NCBI GenBank assembly: GCA_023242925.1
Contig: CP096134.1
Location: forward strand, 1,693,501-1,757,500
Length of the DNA: 64,000 nucleotides
Reading direction: 5' to 3'
DNA from: Hyphomonadaceae bacterium JAD_PAG50586_4
Lineage (GTDB): Bacteria; Pseudomonadota; Alphaproteobacteria; Caulobacterales; Aquidulcibacteraceae
Shown here: in pieces, positions 44,554-53,798 of the stretch
Layout: each line of letters begins with the position of its first letter
Position numbering within the stretch: the first letter of the stretch is position 1
The notes under the pieces: generated by a model
Told to the model about the DNA's origin: nothing
Seen by the model: the letters and a program-made list of their open reading frames with translations, nothing else
Databases searched by the model: none
Translations under genes and position numbers: made by a program

Positions 44554-45378
44554 ATGCCGAAATCGATTGTAAGTGTCGCTGCTGGAGCGACCGAAGATGC
44601 CCAACTCATCGGCGTAACCGCTGCTTTGGCCGCGCGAAGCCGCGGGCAGGTGCGTGTCATCCCAGCTTTCGCCGACCCCGCTGCAGATTTGATCTATTAC
44701 GGCGCGACCTTGGGGACGAGCCTGCCAGAGATCGCCGTCGAGAGGGTCGTCGCCGCTGAACGGGAAAAGCAAGAGAAGATCGAAGCGTTGGCGACTTCGG
44801 CCGCGATGGCCAAGAAAGCAAGCGTAAGTGTCGCGCGACGTGATCTGCTGCCGGCGATCGCGGTGGCCAACGCGGCGGTCTTGGCGGACCTGACCGCGTT
44901 TCATGGTCTTGCCGCTCGTGGCCCATTGAACGGCGTGTTCGCCGAGACGCTGATCTCGACACGAGCGCCCTGCTTGGTGGTGAATGGCGCATCAGATGTG
45001 TTCGCGACGGCTGCAATCGCTTGGGATGGCAGTGCACAGGCGGGCCGCGCCGTGCGCGCGGCTCTGCCATTGTTGCGGTTGGCGTCCAAAGTGTTGGTGT
45101 TCCGCAACACCGAGGATAGTGGCTTGGATGCGAGTGCTGCGAACGCCGATGCGTTGAGGGCGTACTTGGAACTTCATGGCGTGAAGAATATCGCTGCGCG
45201 GGATATCCGTGGCGAGCGCGTGGCGCCGTCGTTGTTGGAGGCCACGGGCGCCGAAAAGTGCGACCTGTTAGTGTCGGGCGCATATGGGCGGCCCCGGCTT
45301 TATGAGATGGTGCTTGGCGGCACGACGCGTTCGCTCGTGCTGGCCGACCAAGCGCCACACCTGCTCCTGGCGCATTAG
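44554..45378 (+). CDS. Universal stress protein, two UspA domains
   Basis: The 274-residue protein contains two UspA-like folds; the second (about 145-274) is better preserved, with TAAIAWDGSAQAGRAVRAALPLL and the nucleotide-loop-like LLVSGAYGRPRLYEMVLGGTTRSLV. The ribosome site GAAGGGAG precedes the ATG. The domain order matches the paralogue directly downstream. Tandem-domain Usp genes near fixLJ and cbb3 clusters are often under FixK control in alphaproteobacteria; a weak FixK-like site is upstream. The biochemical role is not known. Confidence 0.85.
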   Translation: MPKSIVSVAAGATEDAQLIGVTAALAARSRGQVRVIPAFADPAADLIYYGATLGTSLPEIAVERVVAAEREKQEKIEALATSAAMAKKASVSVARRDLLPAIAVANAAVLADLTAFHGLAARGPLNGVFAETLISTRAPCLVVNGASDVFATAAIAWDGSAQAGRAVRAALPLLRLASKVLVFRNTEDSGLDASAANADALRAYLELHGVKNIAARDIRGERVAPSLLEATGAEKCDLLVSGAYGRPRLYEMVLGGTTRSLVLADQAPHLLLAH

Positions 45379-45387
45379 GAGAAGCCC

Positions 45388-46224
45388 GTGACCTACAAGG
45401 ACATCTTGACGCCTGTCATCACTTTGGAGGCGGACGAAGTTGCATTAAACGCGGCTGCGGAAATTGCGCATGCGTTCGAGACGCGGGCCACGGCTTTGAT
45501 CGTTGCGGTGCATGTGGCTTCGGCGTTTGCTGAGGAAAATCGGCCGTTCTCGGAAGTCTTGGCTGATATCGCGCGTGGTGCGCACAACGCTGCGGCGCAA
45601 GAGCGGGCCAAGATCGTCGATTGGCTTGAGGCCGCGATACACGATTTTGAGGTGCGCGACCTTACTATCGAAGCGGCGGTTGATGAGAAGGAAGTGTTCG
45701 CGCATGCGCGCGTGACGGACCTCGTTGTTGTCGCGCGTGCGGAAACGCACGCACATGCGCGCCGAGCGTTGATTGAGCATGTGCTGTTCGACGCGGGCCG
45801 GCCGCTCTTGCTGATGCCGAGCACGCCAAAGAAGCCCCGGGTTTGGAAGCGCGCTCTTATTGGTTGGAACGCGGCGGCGCAATCCATGCGCGCGGTCAGT
45901 GCGGCCTTGCCCTTGCTTAGGCGCGCCGAAGCGGTGGCGGTGGCGACGGTTGACGCCGTGCCGAGCCGGACCGGGCATGGCGATGCGCCCGGACGCGAGT
46001 TGGCAGGGTATTTGGCGCGCCACGGCGTGCCGGTGGAGGTGCGCAATCTCGATGGTATGGGACGCAGCCATGCGCGCGCGTTGCTCGATGAGGCGCAAGG
46101 CTTTGGCGCCGAATTCATGGTGCTGGGCGCTTACGGACGGTCGCGCGCGAGCGAATTCATTTTTGGCGGCGTGACCCGCGAATTGCTGTTGGGCTCGCCG
46201 CTTCCGTTGCTGATGGCGCACTGA
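45388..46224 (+). CDS. Universal stress protein, two UspA domains (paralogue)
   Basis: A GTG start at 45388 is preceded by AGGAGA. The 278-residue protein begins TYKDILTPVITLEADEVAL, and its second half has RALIGWNAAAQSMRAVSAALPLL and MVLGAYGRSRASEFIFGGVTRELLL, the same plan as the preceding gene. The G-rich loop (GAYGR..EFIFGG) is the usual ATP-binding-type signature. The ten-base gap to the upstream gene suggests co-transcription and an origin by tandem duplication. Confidence 0.87.
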   Translation: MTYKDILTPVITLEADEVALNAAAEIAHAFETRATALIVAVHVASAFAEENRPFSEVLADIARGAHNAAAQERAKIVDWLEAAIHDFEVRDLTIEAAVDEKEVFAHARVTDLVVVARAETHAHARRALIEHVLFDAGRPLLLMPSTPKKPRVWKRALIGWNAAAQSMRAVSAALPLLRRAEAVAVATVDAVPSRTGHGDAPGRELAGYLARHGVPVEVRNLDGMGRSHARALLDEAQGFGAEFMVLGAYGRSRASEFIFGGVTRELLLGSPLPLLMAH

Positions 46225-46235
46225 GGAAGATGATT

Positions 46236-47003
46236 ATGGGACGTGTAGCCGGAAAGGTCGCGCTCGTAACGGGCGGCGGTTTGGGGCTTGGTCGAGCGAC
46301 GGCGCAAATGTTGGCGCGCGAAGGTGCGAAGGTGGTCGTCACGGACGTCAAGGACGTCGAAGGCGCTCGTGTCGCCGATGAGATCGTCGATGCTGGCGGT
46401 GAGGCGATGTTCCTACACCATGACGTCGCCAAGGAAGCAGATTGGGATCGCGTCGTGCGGGCGACGGTGGAGCGTTTCGGTGGGTTGCAGATTTTGGTGA
46501 ACAATGCCGGCGTAGCGCTGAGCGGTGATGTGGAGCACACCACGCTGGAGCAATGGCGCTGGCTCATGTCGATTAATCTCGACGGCGTGTTCCTCGGTAC
46601 AAAGCGCGCAATAGAGGCGATGAAGCCCGCGGGTGGTTCGATTATCAATCTTTCCTCGATCGAGGGCCTGATCGGTGACGCCAATCTTGCCGCTTACAAT
46701 GCCAGCAAGGGCGGCGTGCGCATCTTCACGAAGTCCGCCGCGCTCTATTGCGCTAAGGCGGGGCTCAACATCCGCGTGAATTCAGTACATCCGGGCTACA
46801 TCTCGACGCCGATGGTGGAGGCGCTTCTTGCGCAGCAGCCTGATGCGGCGGCGGCGAAGGCGTTTGTCGCCAGCCTGCACCCGGTCAATCATCTGGGTGA
46901 GCCCGACGATATTGCTTATGGCGTGCTCTACCTCGCATCGGATGAATCAAAGTTTGTGACCGGCGCCGAATTGGTGATTGACGGCGGTTACACGGCGCAA
47001 TGA
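46236..47003 (+). CDS. Short-chain dehydrogenase/reductase
   Basis: The ATG at 46236 fits the GAGGAAG site better than the one at 46230. The 255-residue classical SDR has the cofactor motif TGGGLGLGRA, NNAGVALSG, catalytic Ser in INLSSIEGLIG, the YNASKGG catalytic Tyr-Lys, and PGYISTPM. An aspartate (TDVKD) after beta-strand 2 suggests NAD preference. It follows the stress-protein pair closely and probably belongs to the same transcript. The substrate is unknown; cyclohexanol- and hydroxysteroid-type relatives look similar. Confidence 0.88.
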   Translation: MGRVAGKVALVTGGGLGLGRATAQMLAREGAKVVVTDVKDVEGARVADEIVDAGGEAMFLHHDVAKEADWDRVVRATVERFGGLQILVNNAGVALSGDVEHTTLEQWRWLMSINLDGVFLGTKRAIEAMKPAGGSIINLSSIEGLIGDANLAAYNASKGGVRIFTKSAALYCAKAGLNIRVNSVHPGYISTPMVEALLAQQPDAAAAKAFVASLHPVNHLGEPDDIAYGVLYLASDESKFVTGAELVIDGGYTAQ

Positions 47004-47440
47004 GTGAGGCGCCGGTCTGCGGCGGCGCTTGGCGCCGCGTGCTCAGTGCGGCCGCGATCTATTTCGTGATCGTGTTTGCGGTGGGGTTGTCGCTCGGTCC
47101 GGTACGTGTGCTTTGGCTCGAGCCGTGGATCGGGCGCACGCTCGCGGTGCTGTGCGAGGCTCCTTTTCTTCTCATCGCGATGTGGTTTGCTGCGCGTTGG
47201 GCGCCGGGTTGGGTCAAGTTGGAGCCAGGCTCGGCGCGGCGTTTGGGCGTGGGTGTCGTGGCGCTGGCGTTTCAGCAGGTTGCTGACCTTGCCGTCGGTT
47301 TTGGTCTGCGCGGTATGAATCTCAGCGATCAGATCGCGTATTTCGCGACGCTGCCGGGCATCATCTACATCGCGATCCTGATCATTTTCGCAACCATGCC
47401 TCTGATGGCGGCGTTGCAGCTCGCGAGGAGAGAAACATGA
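47000..47440 (+). CDS. Small polytopic membrane protein of unknown function
   Basis: The ATG at 47000 overlaps the SDR stop by four bases. The 146-residue protein has about four hydrophobic segments (AAAIYFVIVFAVGLSLG, TLAVLCEAPFLLIAMWFAA, LGVGVVALAFQQVADLAV, PGIIYIAILIIFATMPLMAAL). I do not recognise a family. Translational coupling links it to the SDR and to the META-domain lipoprotein downstream, which overlaps its stop. Confidence 0.72.
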   Translation: MSEAPVCGGAWRRVLSAAAIYFVIVFAVGLSLGPVRVLWLEPWIGRTLAVLCEAPFLLIAMWFAARWAPGWVKLEPGSARRLGVGVVALAFQQVADLAVGFGLRGMNLSDQIAYFATLPGIIYIAILIIFATMPLMAALQLARRET

Positions 47441-47859
47441 CACGCTTGATGATGGGTGCGGCAATGCTCGCGCTGGCCGCCTGCGCGCAACCGCAACCCA
47501 CGAGTGAGTTGGGCGGGCGCTGGGAAGTACAGCAGATCGCGGGCGCCTCGCTTGGCGATGGGATCTATATCTGGCTTGAGATCGACCCGGCTACGAGCGC
47601 GGTGATCGGGTTCACAGGCTGCAACAATTTCAGTTCAAGCGTCACCGAGTTTGGCGCGACCTTGGCCTTCACGCCGGCGGTTGAGCAAGCTGGTGAGTGC
47701 CCAAGCGAAGCGGCGGCCACGGACGAAGCGCGCTTCCTCGGCGTGCTGCCCTCGATCACGCGCCATGTGCGCAACGGCCGTTCGCTCGAATTGTTGCCGG
47801 CTGAGGAAGGCGCGGAAGCACTGATTAAGCTGCGGCTTGTGGACGAAGCTGGCGGCTAG
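47437..47859 (+). CDS. META-domain (HslJ-like) lipoprotein
   Basis: The 140-residue product starts with a lipoprotein signal (MMGAAMLALAA then Cys, lipobox LAAC near residue 16). The mature part has the META/HslJ pattern: GGRWEVQQIAGASLG, VIGFTGCNNFSSSVTEFGATLAF, CPSEAAATDEARFLGVLPSITRH. Relatives are outer-membrane heat-shock or stress lipoproteins of unknown activity. It overlaps the gene before it and ends inside the 3' end of the convergent small membrane gene. Confidence 0.83.
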   Translation: MTRLMMGAAMLALAACAQPQPTSELGGRWEVQQIAGASLGDGIYIWLEIDPATSAVIGFTGCNNFSSSVTEFGATLAFTPAVEQAGECPSEAAATDEARFLGVLPSITRHVRNGRSLELLPAEEGAEALIKLRLVDEAGG

Positions 47860-48091
47860 GCGACAGCATCAAGGCGGCGGCGATAAAAAACGCCGTCGCG
47901 CCCGCCCAGCACGCCGGGCAATGCCCAAGAACCTCGAACGTCGCTTGACCGCCCCCGCACCAGGCGGCGTCGAGCGCGCGCTGATAGGGGGTAAGCATTG
48001 CGTCCGTAACGGCGCAAAAGGCTGTGGGCCATAGGGCGCCTGCGCCCGCCAGCACCGTCGCTGCGCCAATCCGTTTCATATCGAGACTCAT
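47825..48091 (-). CDS. Small membrane protein divergent from ccoN
   Basis: The 88-residue protein has two hydrophobic segments (IGAATVLAGAGALWPTAFCAV and WAGATAFFIAAALML) flanking a Cys-containing loop (AAWCGGGQATFEVLGHCPACW). The three cysteines, including a CPAC pair, are notable next to oxidase assembly genes and might bind metal or form a disulfide. It is transcribed away from ccoN, and the FixK box lies 50-64 bases upstream of its start, so both genes may share it. No family recognised. Confidence 0.68.
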   Translation of the reverse strand: MSLDMKRIGAATVLAGAGALWPTAFCAVTDAMLTPYQRALDAAWCGGGQATFEVLGHCPACWAGATAFFIAAALMLSPSRQLRPQAAA

Positions 48092-48141
48092 TTCCGCCCT
48101 CCCGCGACATCTCGTCTTTAGCGACGCGGGCGCAGCGCCCG

Positions 48142-48155
48142 TTGAGCCAGATCAA
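48142..48155 (+). promoter_or_regulatory. FixK/FNR box upstream of ccoN
   Basis: TTGAGCCAGATCAA matches the palindromic TTGA-N6-TCAA consensus of FixK and FNR regulators. It lies 86 bases before the ccoN ATG, leaving room for a class II promoter and a leader of about 50 bases. A fixK gene 7 kb away encodes the expected activator. It also faces the divergent small membrane gene. Confidence 0.85.
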
Positions 48156-48240
48156 ACTCACCTGCGCGCGGCGCTGGTACCGCCCTTCGAGGTTTCCAGG
48201 AATCGCTCGGCGCGCGGGTGCGCCGGTTGGGGAGCGGCGA

Positions 48241-49886
48241 ATGAGTGCTGCAATCGCAAAGCAAGAATGGCGCATCGACGCGCTCGCTATTCTTGCAATC
48301 ATGGTTTTGGGCGCGTTCTACGCGCTATGGGGCGCAGCGCACGCCACGGATCGCGCCTTCGCGATTCAGATGTGGACGGCCTTGGCCGCGTTTGTCTTTG
48401 GAGGCGCCATGCTGGTTGGCAGCGTCACCAGTCCGAGCGCCGCCGACCAGGCGTCGCGCTATGAGAACGGCGTGGTCAAAGCTGGTGTGATCGCTTCCAT
48501 GTTCTGGGGCATCGCCGGCTTCTTGGTTGGCGTTATCATCGCCACCAGCTCGCGCTCCCGAACATCTTCTATTTCGAGGATTTCGGCTGGTTGAATTTCG
48601 GCCGTCTGCGGCCGCTGCATACCAATGCCGTGATCTTCGCGTTCGGCGGCAACGTGCTGATCGCAACTTCGTTCTACGTTGTGCAGCGCACTTGTCGCGC
48701 CCGCCTCGCCGGCGGCTTGTGGCCATGGTTCGTGTTCTGGGGCTTCCAGCTCGTCATCGTGCTTGCGGGCACCGGCTATCTGCTCGGCGTCACGCAAGGC
48801 CGCGAGTATGCGGAGCTGCCGTGGTACACTGATATCTGGCTGACGGTCGTGTGGGTCACGTACCTATTGGTCTTCCTTGGCACGCTTTGGAAGCGCCAAG
48901 AGAAGCACATCTACGTCGCTAACTGGTTCTATCTCGCGTTCATTGTGACGATCGCGATGCTGCACCTCGTCAACAACATGGCGATCCCGGTGAGCTTCAG
49001 CGGTTGGTTCAGCTATTCGCTGTTCTCGGGCGTGCAGGATGCGCTGACACAATGGTGGTACGGCCACAACGCGGTCGGTTTCTTCCTCACCGCCGGCTTC
49101 CTCGGCATCATGTACTATTTCATCCCGAAGCAGGCTGATCGCCCGGTCTATTCGTACCGGCTCTCGATCATCCACTTCTGGGCGCTGATCTTCCTCTACA
49201 TTTGGGCAGGCCCCCACCATCTTCACTACACGGCGTTGCCGCAATGGGCGCAGACGCTGGGCATGACCTTCTCGCTCATGCTGTGGATGCCGAGCTGGGG
49301 CGGCATGATCAACGGCCTCATGACGCTCTCGGGCGCGTGGGACAAGCTGCGCACCGATCCGGTGTTGCGGATGCTGGTCGTGTCGGTGGCGTTCTACGGC
49401 ATGTCGACCTTCGAAGGCCCGGTCATGTCGATCCGCGCCGTCAACTCGCTCTCGCACTACACCGACTGGACCATCGGCCACGTGCATTCCGGCGCGTTGG
49501 GTTGGGTCGCGTTTGTCAGCTTTGGCGCGCTTTATTGCTTGACGATGTGGCTTTGGAAGAAGCGCCAGGTCAGTCATGCGCTTGTCGAATGGCACTTCTG
49601 GCTCTCGACGCTTGGCATCGTGCTCTACATCACCTCGATGTGGGTCGCGGGCATTATGCAAGGCTTGATGTGGCGCGCTTACAACGAGTTCGGCTTCCTC
49701 GAATACTCGTTCGTCGAGAGCGTCGAGGCGATGCATCCATACTATCTCATCCGCGCACTTGGCGGGGTCTTGTTCCTCGTCGGCGCTCTGATCATGGCCT
49801 ACAATTTGTGGCGTACGGCGACGGGTAAGGACCCGGCTGTTGAGCGCGCCAGCGACGTCCCGGCGCAAGCCGTGGCGGCTGAATAA
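48241..49886 (+). CDS. ccoN: cbb3-type cytochrome c oxidase subunit I (CcoN, one frameshift)
   Basis: The catalytic subunit carries heme b and the heme b3-CuB site. After an N-terminal span pair ([37 protein letters not shown]) the frame loses one base near 48550; corrected it reads [19 protein letters not shown] and continues from 48552. Histidine ligands are in [36 protein letters not shown] and [14 protein letters not shown], all conserved. The corrected length is about 548 residues. It reduces oxygen with high affinity, and a FixK box is upstream. Conservation indicates a sequencing error, not loss. Confidence 0.95.
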
Positions 49887-49900
49887 GGGGGCGCAGTCCG

Positions 49901-50635
49901 ATGTGGAAATTTCACAAATGGTTCGAGCGCCACACGCTCATTTTGCTGGTCGGCATTCTTGTCATGGTGTCGATCGGCGGTCTCGTGCAGATCACACCGC
50001 TCTTTTTCATCGAGAGCACGATTGAGCGGGTGGAGGGCGTACGCCCGTACACGCCGCTCGAGCTGGCGGGGAGGCAGGTTTATATCCGCGAGGGTTGCTA
50101 CACGTGCCATTCGCAGATGATCCGACCGCTCCGCGACGAGGTCGAACGCTACGGGCATTATTCGCTCGCCGCGGAGAGCATGTACGATCACCCGTTCCAA
50201 TGGGGCTCGAAACGTACGGGGCCAGACCTCGCACGCGTCGGCGGCCGCTATTCGGATGAATGGCACCGCGCGCACCTGGTCGATCCGCGCTCAGTCGTGC
50301 CGGAATCGGTGATGCCGCCTTACGCGTTCCTTGCGAATGCCGAGGTCAACACGTCCCTGATGCCAGATCACGTGCGCGCCAATCGCCTGCTGAACGTACC
50401 CTACACGGACGAGCAATTGGCCAGCGCTGCAACAGATGCGCGCGCTCAAGCGGAGCCGATGGGCGAGAACGCCTACGACTTCCAGGAGCGTTACCCTGAT
50501 GCCGTCGTGCGTGATTTCGACGGTGACCCAACGCGCGTGACCGAGATGGATGCGTTGATCGCGTATCTGCAGATGCTCGGCACGGGCGTCGATTTCGAAA
50601 CCTTTCAGGCCGAAGCGCCTGAAAATCAGAGGTAG
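49901..50635 (+). CDS. ccoO: cbb3-type oxidase monoheme subunit CcoO
   Basis: The 244-residue subunit has one N-terminal membrane anchor ([20 protein letters not shown]) and a periplasmic c-type cytochrome domain with CYTCH (heme attachment, about residue 67) plus the distal Met in the [11 protein letters not shown] region. It passes electrons from CcoP to CcoN. It begins 14 bases after ccoN and is followed by ccoQ and ccoP, the canonical order. Confidence 0.95.
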   Translation: MWKFHKWFERHTLILLVGILVMVSIGGLVQITPLFFIESTIERVEGVRPYTPLELAGRQVYIREGCYTCHSQMIRPLRDEVERYGHYSLAAESMYDHPFQWGSKRTGPDLARVGGRYSDEWHRAHLVDPRSVVPESVMPPYAFLANAEVNTSLMPDHVRANRLLNVPYTDEQLASAATDARAQAEPMGENAYDFQERYPDAVVRDFDGDPTRVTEMDALIAYLQMLGTGVDFETFQAEAPENQR

Positions 50636-50640
50636 GCGCC

Positions 50641-50805
50641 ATGACCTACGAGCAAGCGAGTCATTTCGCGCAAACTTGGGGCCTCGGGCTGCTGACGGTC
50701 GGCTTCGCCATCGCCGTCGCCTACGCGCTCTGGCCCAGTAATCGCGAGAAGTTCAACAGCGCCGCGCACGCGCCGCTCAATGACGGGGACGACGATGGCC
50801 GATAA
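50641..50805 (+). CDS. ccoQ: cbb3-type oxidase small subunit CcoQ
   Basis: This short gene encodes 54 residues: MTYEQASHFAQTWGLG, one membrane span (LLTVGFAIAVAYALW), then a hydrophilic tail beginning PSNREKFNSAA. The span followed by W-P-x-N-R-x-x-F is the CcoQ/FixQ hallmark. It sits five bases after ccoO and overlaps the start of ccoP, exactly where ccoQ belongs. CcoQ helps stabilise the oxidase complex. Confidence 0.9.
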   Translation: MTYEQASHFAQTWGLGLLTVGFAIAVAYALWPSNREKFNSAAHAPLNDGDDDGR

Positions 50806-51763
50806 ACGCGAACGCGACGAGGTCACCGGTACCGAAACCACTGGCCACGAGTGGGATGGGATCAGGGAACTCGATACGCCACTGCCGCGCTGGTGGCTCT
50901 ATATCTTCTACGCCACCATCGTGTTTTCGGTCGTCTATTGGGTATTGATGCCGGCGTGGCCGATGATCAATGGCTACACCCGCGGCACGCTAGGCTTCTC
51001 TGACCGCGTCAACGTGGCGGCGGACGTGCAAGACTTACGTTCGGCGCGCACGCCGATGTTCGATCGGTTGGCGAACGCCAGCGTCGCGGACATCGCGGCC
51101 GACCCGGCATTGCAGGAATTCGCACGCGCCGCAGGTGAATCAGTGTTCGGCGATTATTGCCGGACTTGCCACGGCGCCGGCGGCGCGGGCGCACCTGGGT
51201 ATCCGGTGTTGGCTGACGACGTCTGGATCTGGGGCGGTTCGATGGCCGACATCGAACACACATTGCGCGTTGGCATTCGCACTGAGCATCCGGACACGCG
51301 TGTGTCGCAGATGCCGGCTTATGGGCGCGACGGTTTGCTGACGCCGGCGCAAATTGGCGACGTCACGGAGCACGTGATCTCTATCTCGGCGGCAAACAGC
51401 CGACTTGAAGCGAACGCAAGCGCGGCCGCGCGTGGCGCTGCGATCTTCCAGGAGCAATGTGCTGCATGCCACGGGCCAACCGGCGCTGGCGATCGCGCGT
51501 TCGGTGCACCGAGCCTCTTGGACGATGTCTGGCTCTATGGTGGTTCGCGCGAGGAAATCCGGCGTCAGATCGAGCTGGGCCGTGGTGGTGTGATGCCGTC
51601 GTGGGAAGCGCGTTTCGATCCGGGCACGCTGCGGGCGTTAGCTTACTACGTCCATGAAATGGGCGGCGGCGAACCAGACGCGTTACCCCCGTCACCTGCG
51701 ACATCGGATGCAGCATCCCCTGCGCCAACTCAAAACGCCCCGGCCAATACGCCGCTACGTTGA
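50795..51763 (+). CDS. ccoP: cbb3-type oxidase diheme subunit CcoP
   Basis: The ATG at 50795 overlaps ccoQ and gives 322 residues. The N-terminus has HEWDGIRELDTPLPRWWLYIFY, the standard CcoP start, then a membrane span and two cytochrome c domains with heme motifs CRTCH (about residue 128) and CAACH (about 225), and distal Met residues (SQMPAY, GVMPSW). A Pro/Ala-rich tail ends the protein. It accepts electrons from soluble cytochrome c. Confidence 0.95.
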   Translation: MADKRERDEVTGTETTGHEWDGIRELDTPLPRWWLYIFYATIVFSVVYWVLMPAWPMINGYTRGTLGFSDRVNVAADVQDLRSARTPMFDRLANASVADIAADPALQEFARAAGESVFGDYCRTCHGAGGAGAPGYPVLADDVWIWGGSMADIEHTLRVGIRTEHPDTRVSQMPAYGRDGLLTPAQIGDVTEHVISISAANSRLEANASAAARGAAIFQEQCAACHGPTGAGDRAFGAPSLLDDVWLYGGSREEIRRQIELGRGGVMPSWEARFDPGTLRALAYYVHEMGGGEPDALPPSPATSDAASPAPTQNAPANTPLR

Positions 51764-51777
51764 GAGCACGACCGATA

Positions 51778-51818
51778 GCCCCTCCCACGGGAGGGGGCGG
51801 AGGTTGGGAGAGCCTCCG
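51778..51818 (+). promoter_or_regulatory. Double hairpin between ccoP and ccoG
   Basis: GCCCCTCCC (51778-51786) and GGGAGGGGGC (51789-51798) form a tight hairpin. It is followed directly by CGGAGG (51798-51803) pairing with CCTCCG (51813-51818), five bases before the ccoG ATG. The GGAGG of the second stem is the likely ribosome site, so it could be hidden. The first hairpin resembles the CCTCCCacGGGAGG type of short intergenic repeats common in GC-rich proteobacteria. Confidence 0.5.
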
Positions 51819-51822
51819 TCCG

Positions 51823-53304
51823 ATGACTAAAGTTACCCTGATCGATAAACGCCCGAGCGGCGAGCACAGCATTGACGCGCGCCCAGTGAATTCCAAGGAC
51901 GCGCGCGCTCTCTACAAAAAGCGCGAGCAAATTTACCCAAAGCTTGCGCAGGGATTCTTCCGAAACCTGAAATGGGTGGCGATGATCGTCTTGTTGGCGA
52001 TCTATTACGTTACGCCTTGGCTGCGGTGGGATCGTGGTTTAGGTCGCCCGGACCAGGCCGTGCTCATCGATTTCGAAGGGCGCCGCTTCTACTTCTTCTT
52101 CATCGAGCTTTGGCCCCAGGAGGTGTACTACATCACCGGCCTGTTGATCCTGGCCGCGTTCGGCATCTTTCTCTCTTCGGCGCTCTTTGGTCGGGTCTGG
52201 TGCGGATATGCGTGCCCGCAGACCGTGTGGACTGATCTCTACATATATGTCGAGCGCATGATCGAAGGCGATCGGAATGCGCGGATGCGCTTGGATAAGG
52301 CGCCAATGTCGGTGGGCAAGGCGACCAAGAAGCTCTCCAAACACGCCATCTGGCTCTTGATCGCGGCGATGACAGGCGGGGCCTGGGTCTTCTACTTTGC
52401 CGACGCGCCGACCTTGTTCTTCGACATCTTCGCCGGCCGCGCCGATGTCACGGCCTACATTTCAATCGGTCTGCTGACTTTTACGACTTACGCGCTTGCC
52501 GGCACGATGCGCGAGCAAGTCTGTACCTATATGTGTCCATGGCCGCGCATTCAGGCGGCGATGATGGATAAGGATGCGCTGAGCGTCACCTATCGCGTGG
52601 ATCGCGGTGAACCGCGCGGTCCGCACAAGAAAGGCGAAAGCTGGGACGGTCGAGGTGATTGCATTGATTGTAGCCAATGCGTGGCTGTGTGCCCGCAAGG
52701 CATTGATATTCGCGACGGCGATCAGCTCGAGTGCATCAATTGCGCTCTTTGTATCGACGCGTGCGACGACATCATGCGCAAAGTGGGCCGCCCGACGGGG
52801 CTGATTGCGTATGACAGCTACGCCAATGAGACGCGTCGCGCGCAGGGTAAGGTCGCCAAGATCTGCCTATTGCGGCCCCGCACCATCCTCTATGGCGTGT
52901 TGTTCGCACTTGTAGGGCTGCTGATGGTCTACGGTCTCGCCACGCGTCAGACGCTCGATCTCAACGTCATACGCGATCGGAGCCCGCCCTTCGTACGCTT
53001 GGCGGACGGATCGTTCCGCAATGATTACGCGCTGAAGCTGATCAATATGACTGCCGCGGATCGGCGTGTGTCGATCGAGGTAAGTGGTTTGGACGGCGCA
53101 CGACTGTCGGCGCCGGCGCTGGAGAGCAACGGCGCCATCGTCGCAGGCGCAGGCGCCGATAGCGTCACCAATGTGCGCATGCACGTGGTGGCGCCCAACA
53201 CGGTCGGCGACGGTTCGCATCGATTGACCTTCACCATTCGCGATCTGGATAGCGGGGAGACGGCGACCAGCGCGTCTGCTTTCCTCGCGGGAGAAGCGCC
53301 ATGA
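51823..53304 (+). CDS. ccoG: Cytochrome c oxidase accessory protein CcoG/FixG
   Basis: The ATG at 51823 gives 493 residues; an upstream frame extension covers the hairpin region. Several membrane spans surround CGYACPQTVWTD and CTYMCPWPRIQAAMMD. Two [4Fe-4S] ferredoxin motifs then follow, CIDCSQCVAVCPQG and CINCALCIDACDD, and a C-terminal Ig-like domain (about 400-490). CcoG is thought to reduce copper during delivery to the CuB site of cbb3 oxidase. It starts the ccoGHIS assembly operon, and its stop overlaps ccoH. Confidence 0.95.
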   Translation: MTKVTLIDKRPSGEHSIDARPVNSKDARALYKKREQIYPKLAQGFFRNLKWVAMIVLLAIYYVTPWLRWDRGLGRPDQAVLIDFEGRRFYFFFIELWPQEVYYITGLLILAAFGIFLSSALFGRVWCGYACPQTVWTDLYIYVERMIEGDRNARMRLDKAPMSVGKATKKLSKHAIWLLIAAMTGGAWVFYFADAPTLFFDIFAGRADVTAYISIGLLTFTTYALAGTMREQVCTYMCPWPRIQAAMMDKDALSVTYRVDRGEPRGPHKKGESWDGRGDCIDCSQCVAVCPQGIDIRDGDQLECINCALCIDACDDIMRKVGRPTGLIAYDSYANETRRAQGKVAKICLLRPRTILYGVLFALVGLLMVYGLATRQTLDLNVIRDRSPPFVRLADGSFRNDYALKLINMTAADRRVSIEVSGLDGARLSAPALESNGAIVAGAGADSVTNVRMHVVAPNTVGDGSHRLTFTIRDLDSGETATSASAFLAGEAP

Positions 53305-53798
53305 ATACGGCAACAGGTTTTCGCGTGCGCGGTTGGCACGTACTCGCGATGATGCTGGCGTTCTTCGGTTTTATCATTGCCGTCAACGTCACATTCGCTG
53401 TGGTCGCTGTGCGTTCGTTTCCCGGCGAAGACGTACGCCGCTCCTATCTCCAAGGCGTCCAGTACAACGACACGCTGGAGCAACGCCGCGAACAGGCGGA
53501 ATTGGGTTGGCAAGCCAGCGCGGATTTTGCGTCTGTCGCCAATGGCGCAAACCTCGAAGTCGTCCTGAGCGACCGCGACGGGGCGCCGATCGATGGCGCA
53601 ACCATCACCGGCGAGATCCAATGGCCGACGACGGACGCATTTGATCGCGCCACCACGTTTGAAGCACGTGGTGACGGTCGTTACGTGTCGCAACTCGGCG
53701 AACTTCAGCCGGGTCGTTGGCGTCTGCGCGCGCATGCCGCGCGCGACACCGGATCACTCGATTTCGAAGCGGAGCTGACATGGGCGAACCAGCGCTAA
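53301..53798 (+). CDS. ccoH: cbb3 oxidase assembly protein CcoH/FixH
   Basis: The 165-residue FixH-family protein has an N-terminal span (GWHVLAMMLAFFGFIIAVNVTFAVVAV), followed by the family block RSFPGEDVRRSYLQGVQYNDTLEQRREQAELGW and a beta-rich periplasmic domain. It helps assemble and mature the oxidase. It overlaps ccoG by four bases, and the ccoI start lies within its last codons. Confidence 0.92.
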   Translation: MNTATGFRVRGWHVLAMMLAFFGFIIAVNVTFAVVAVRSFPGEDVRRSYLQGVQYNDTLEQRREQAELGWQASADFASVANGANLEVVLSDRDGAPIDGATITGEIQWPTTDAFDRATTFEARGDGRYVSQLGELQPGRWRLRAHAARDTGSLDFEAELTWANQR

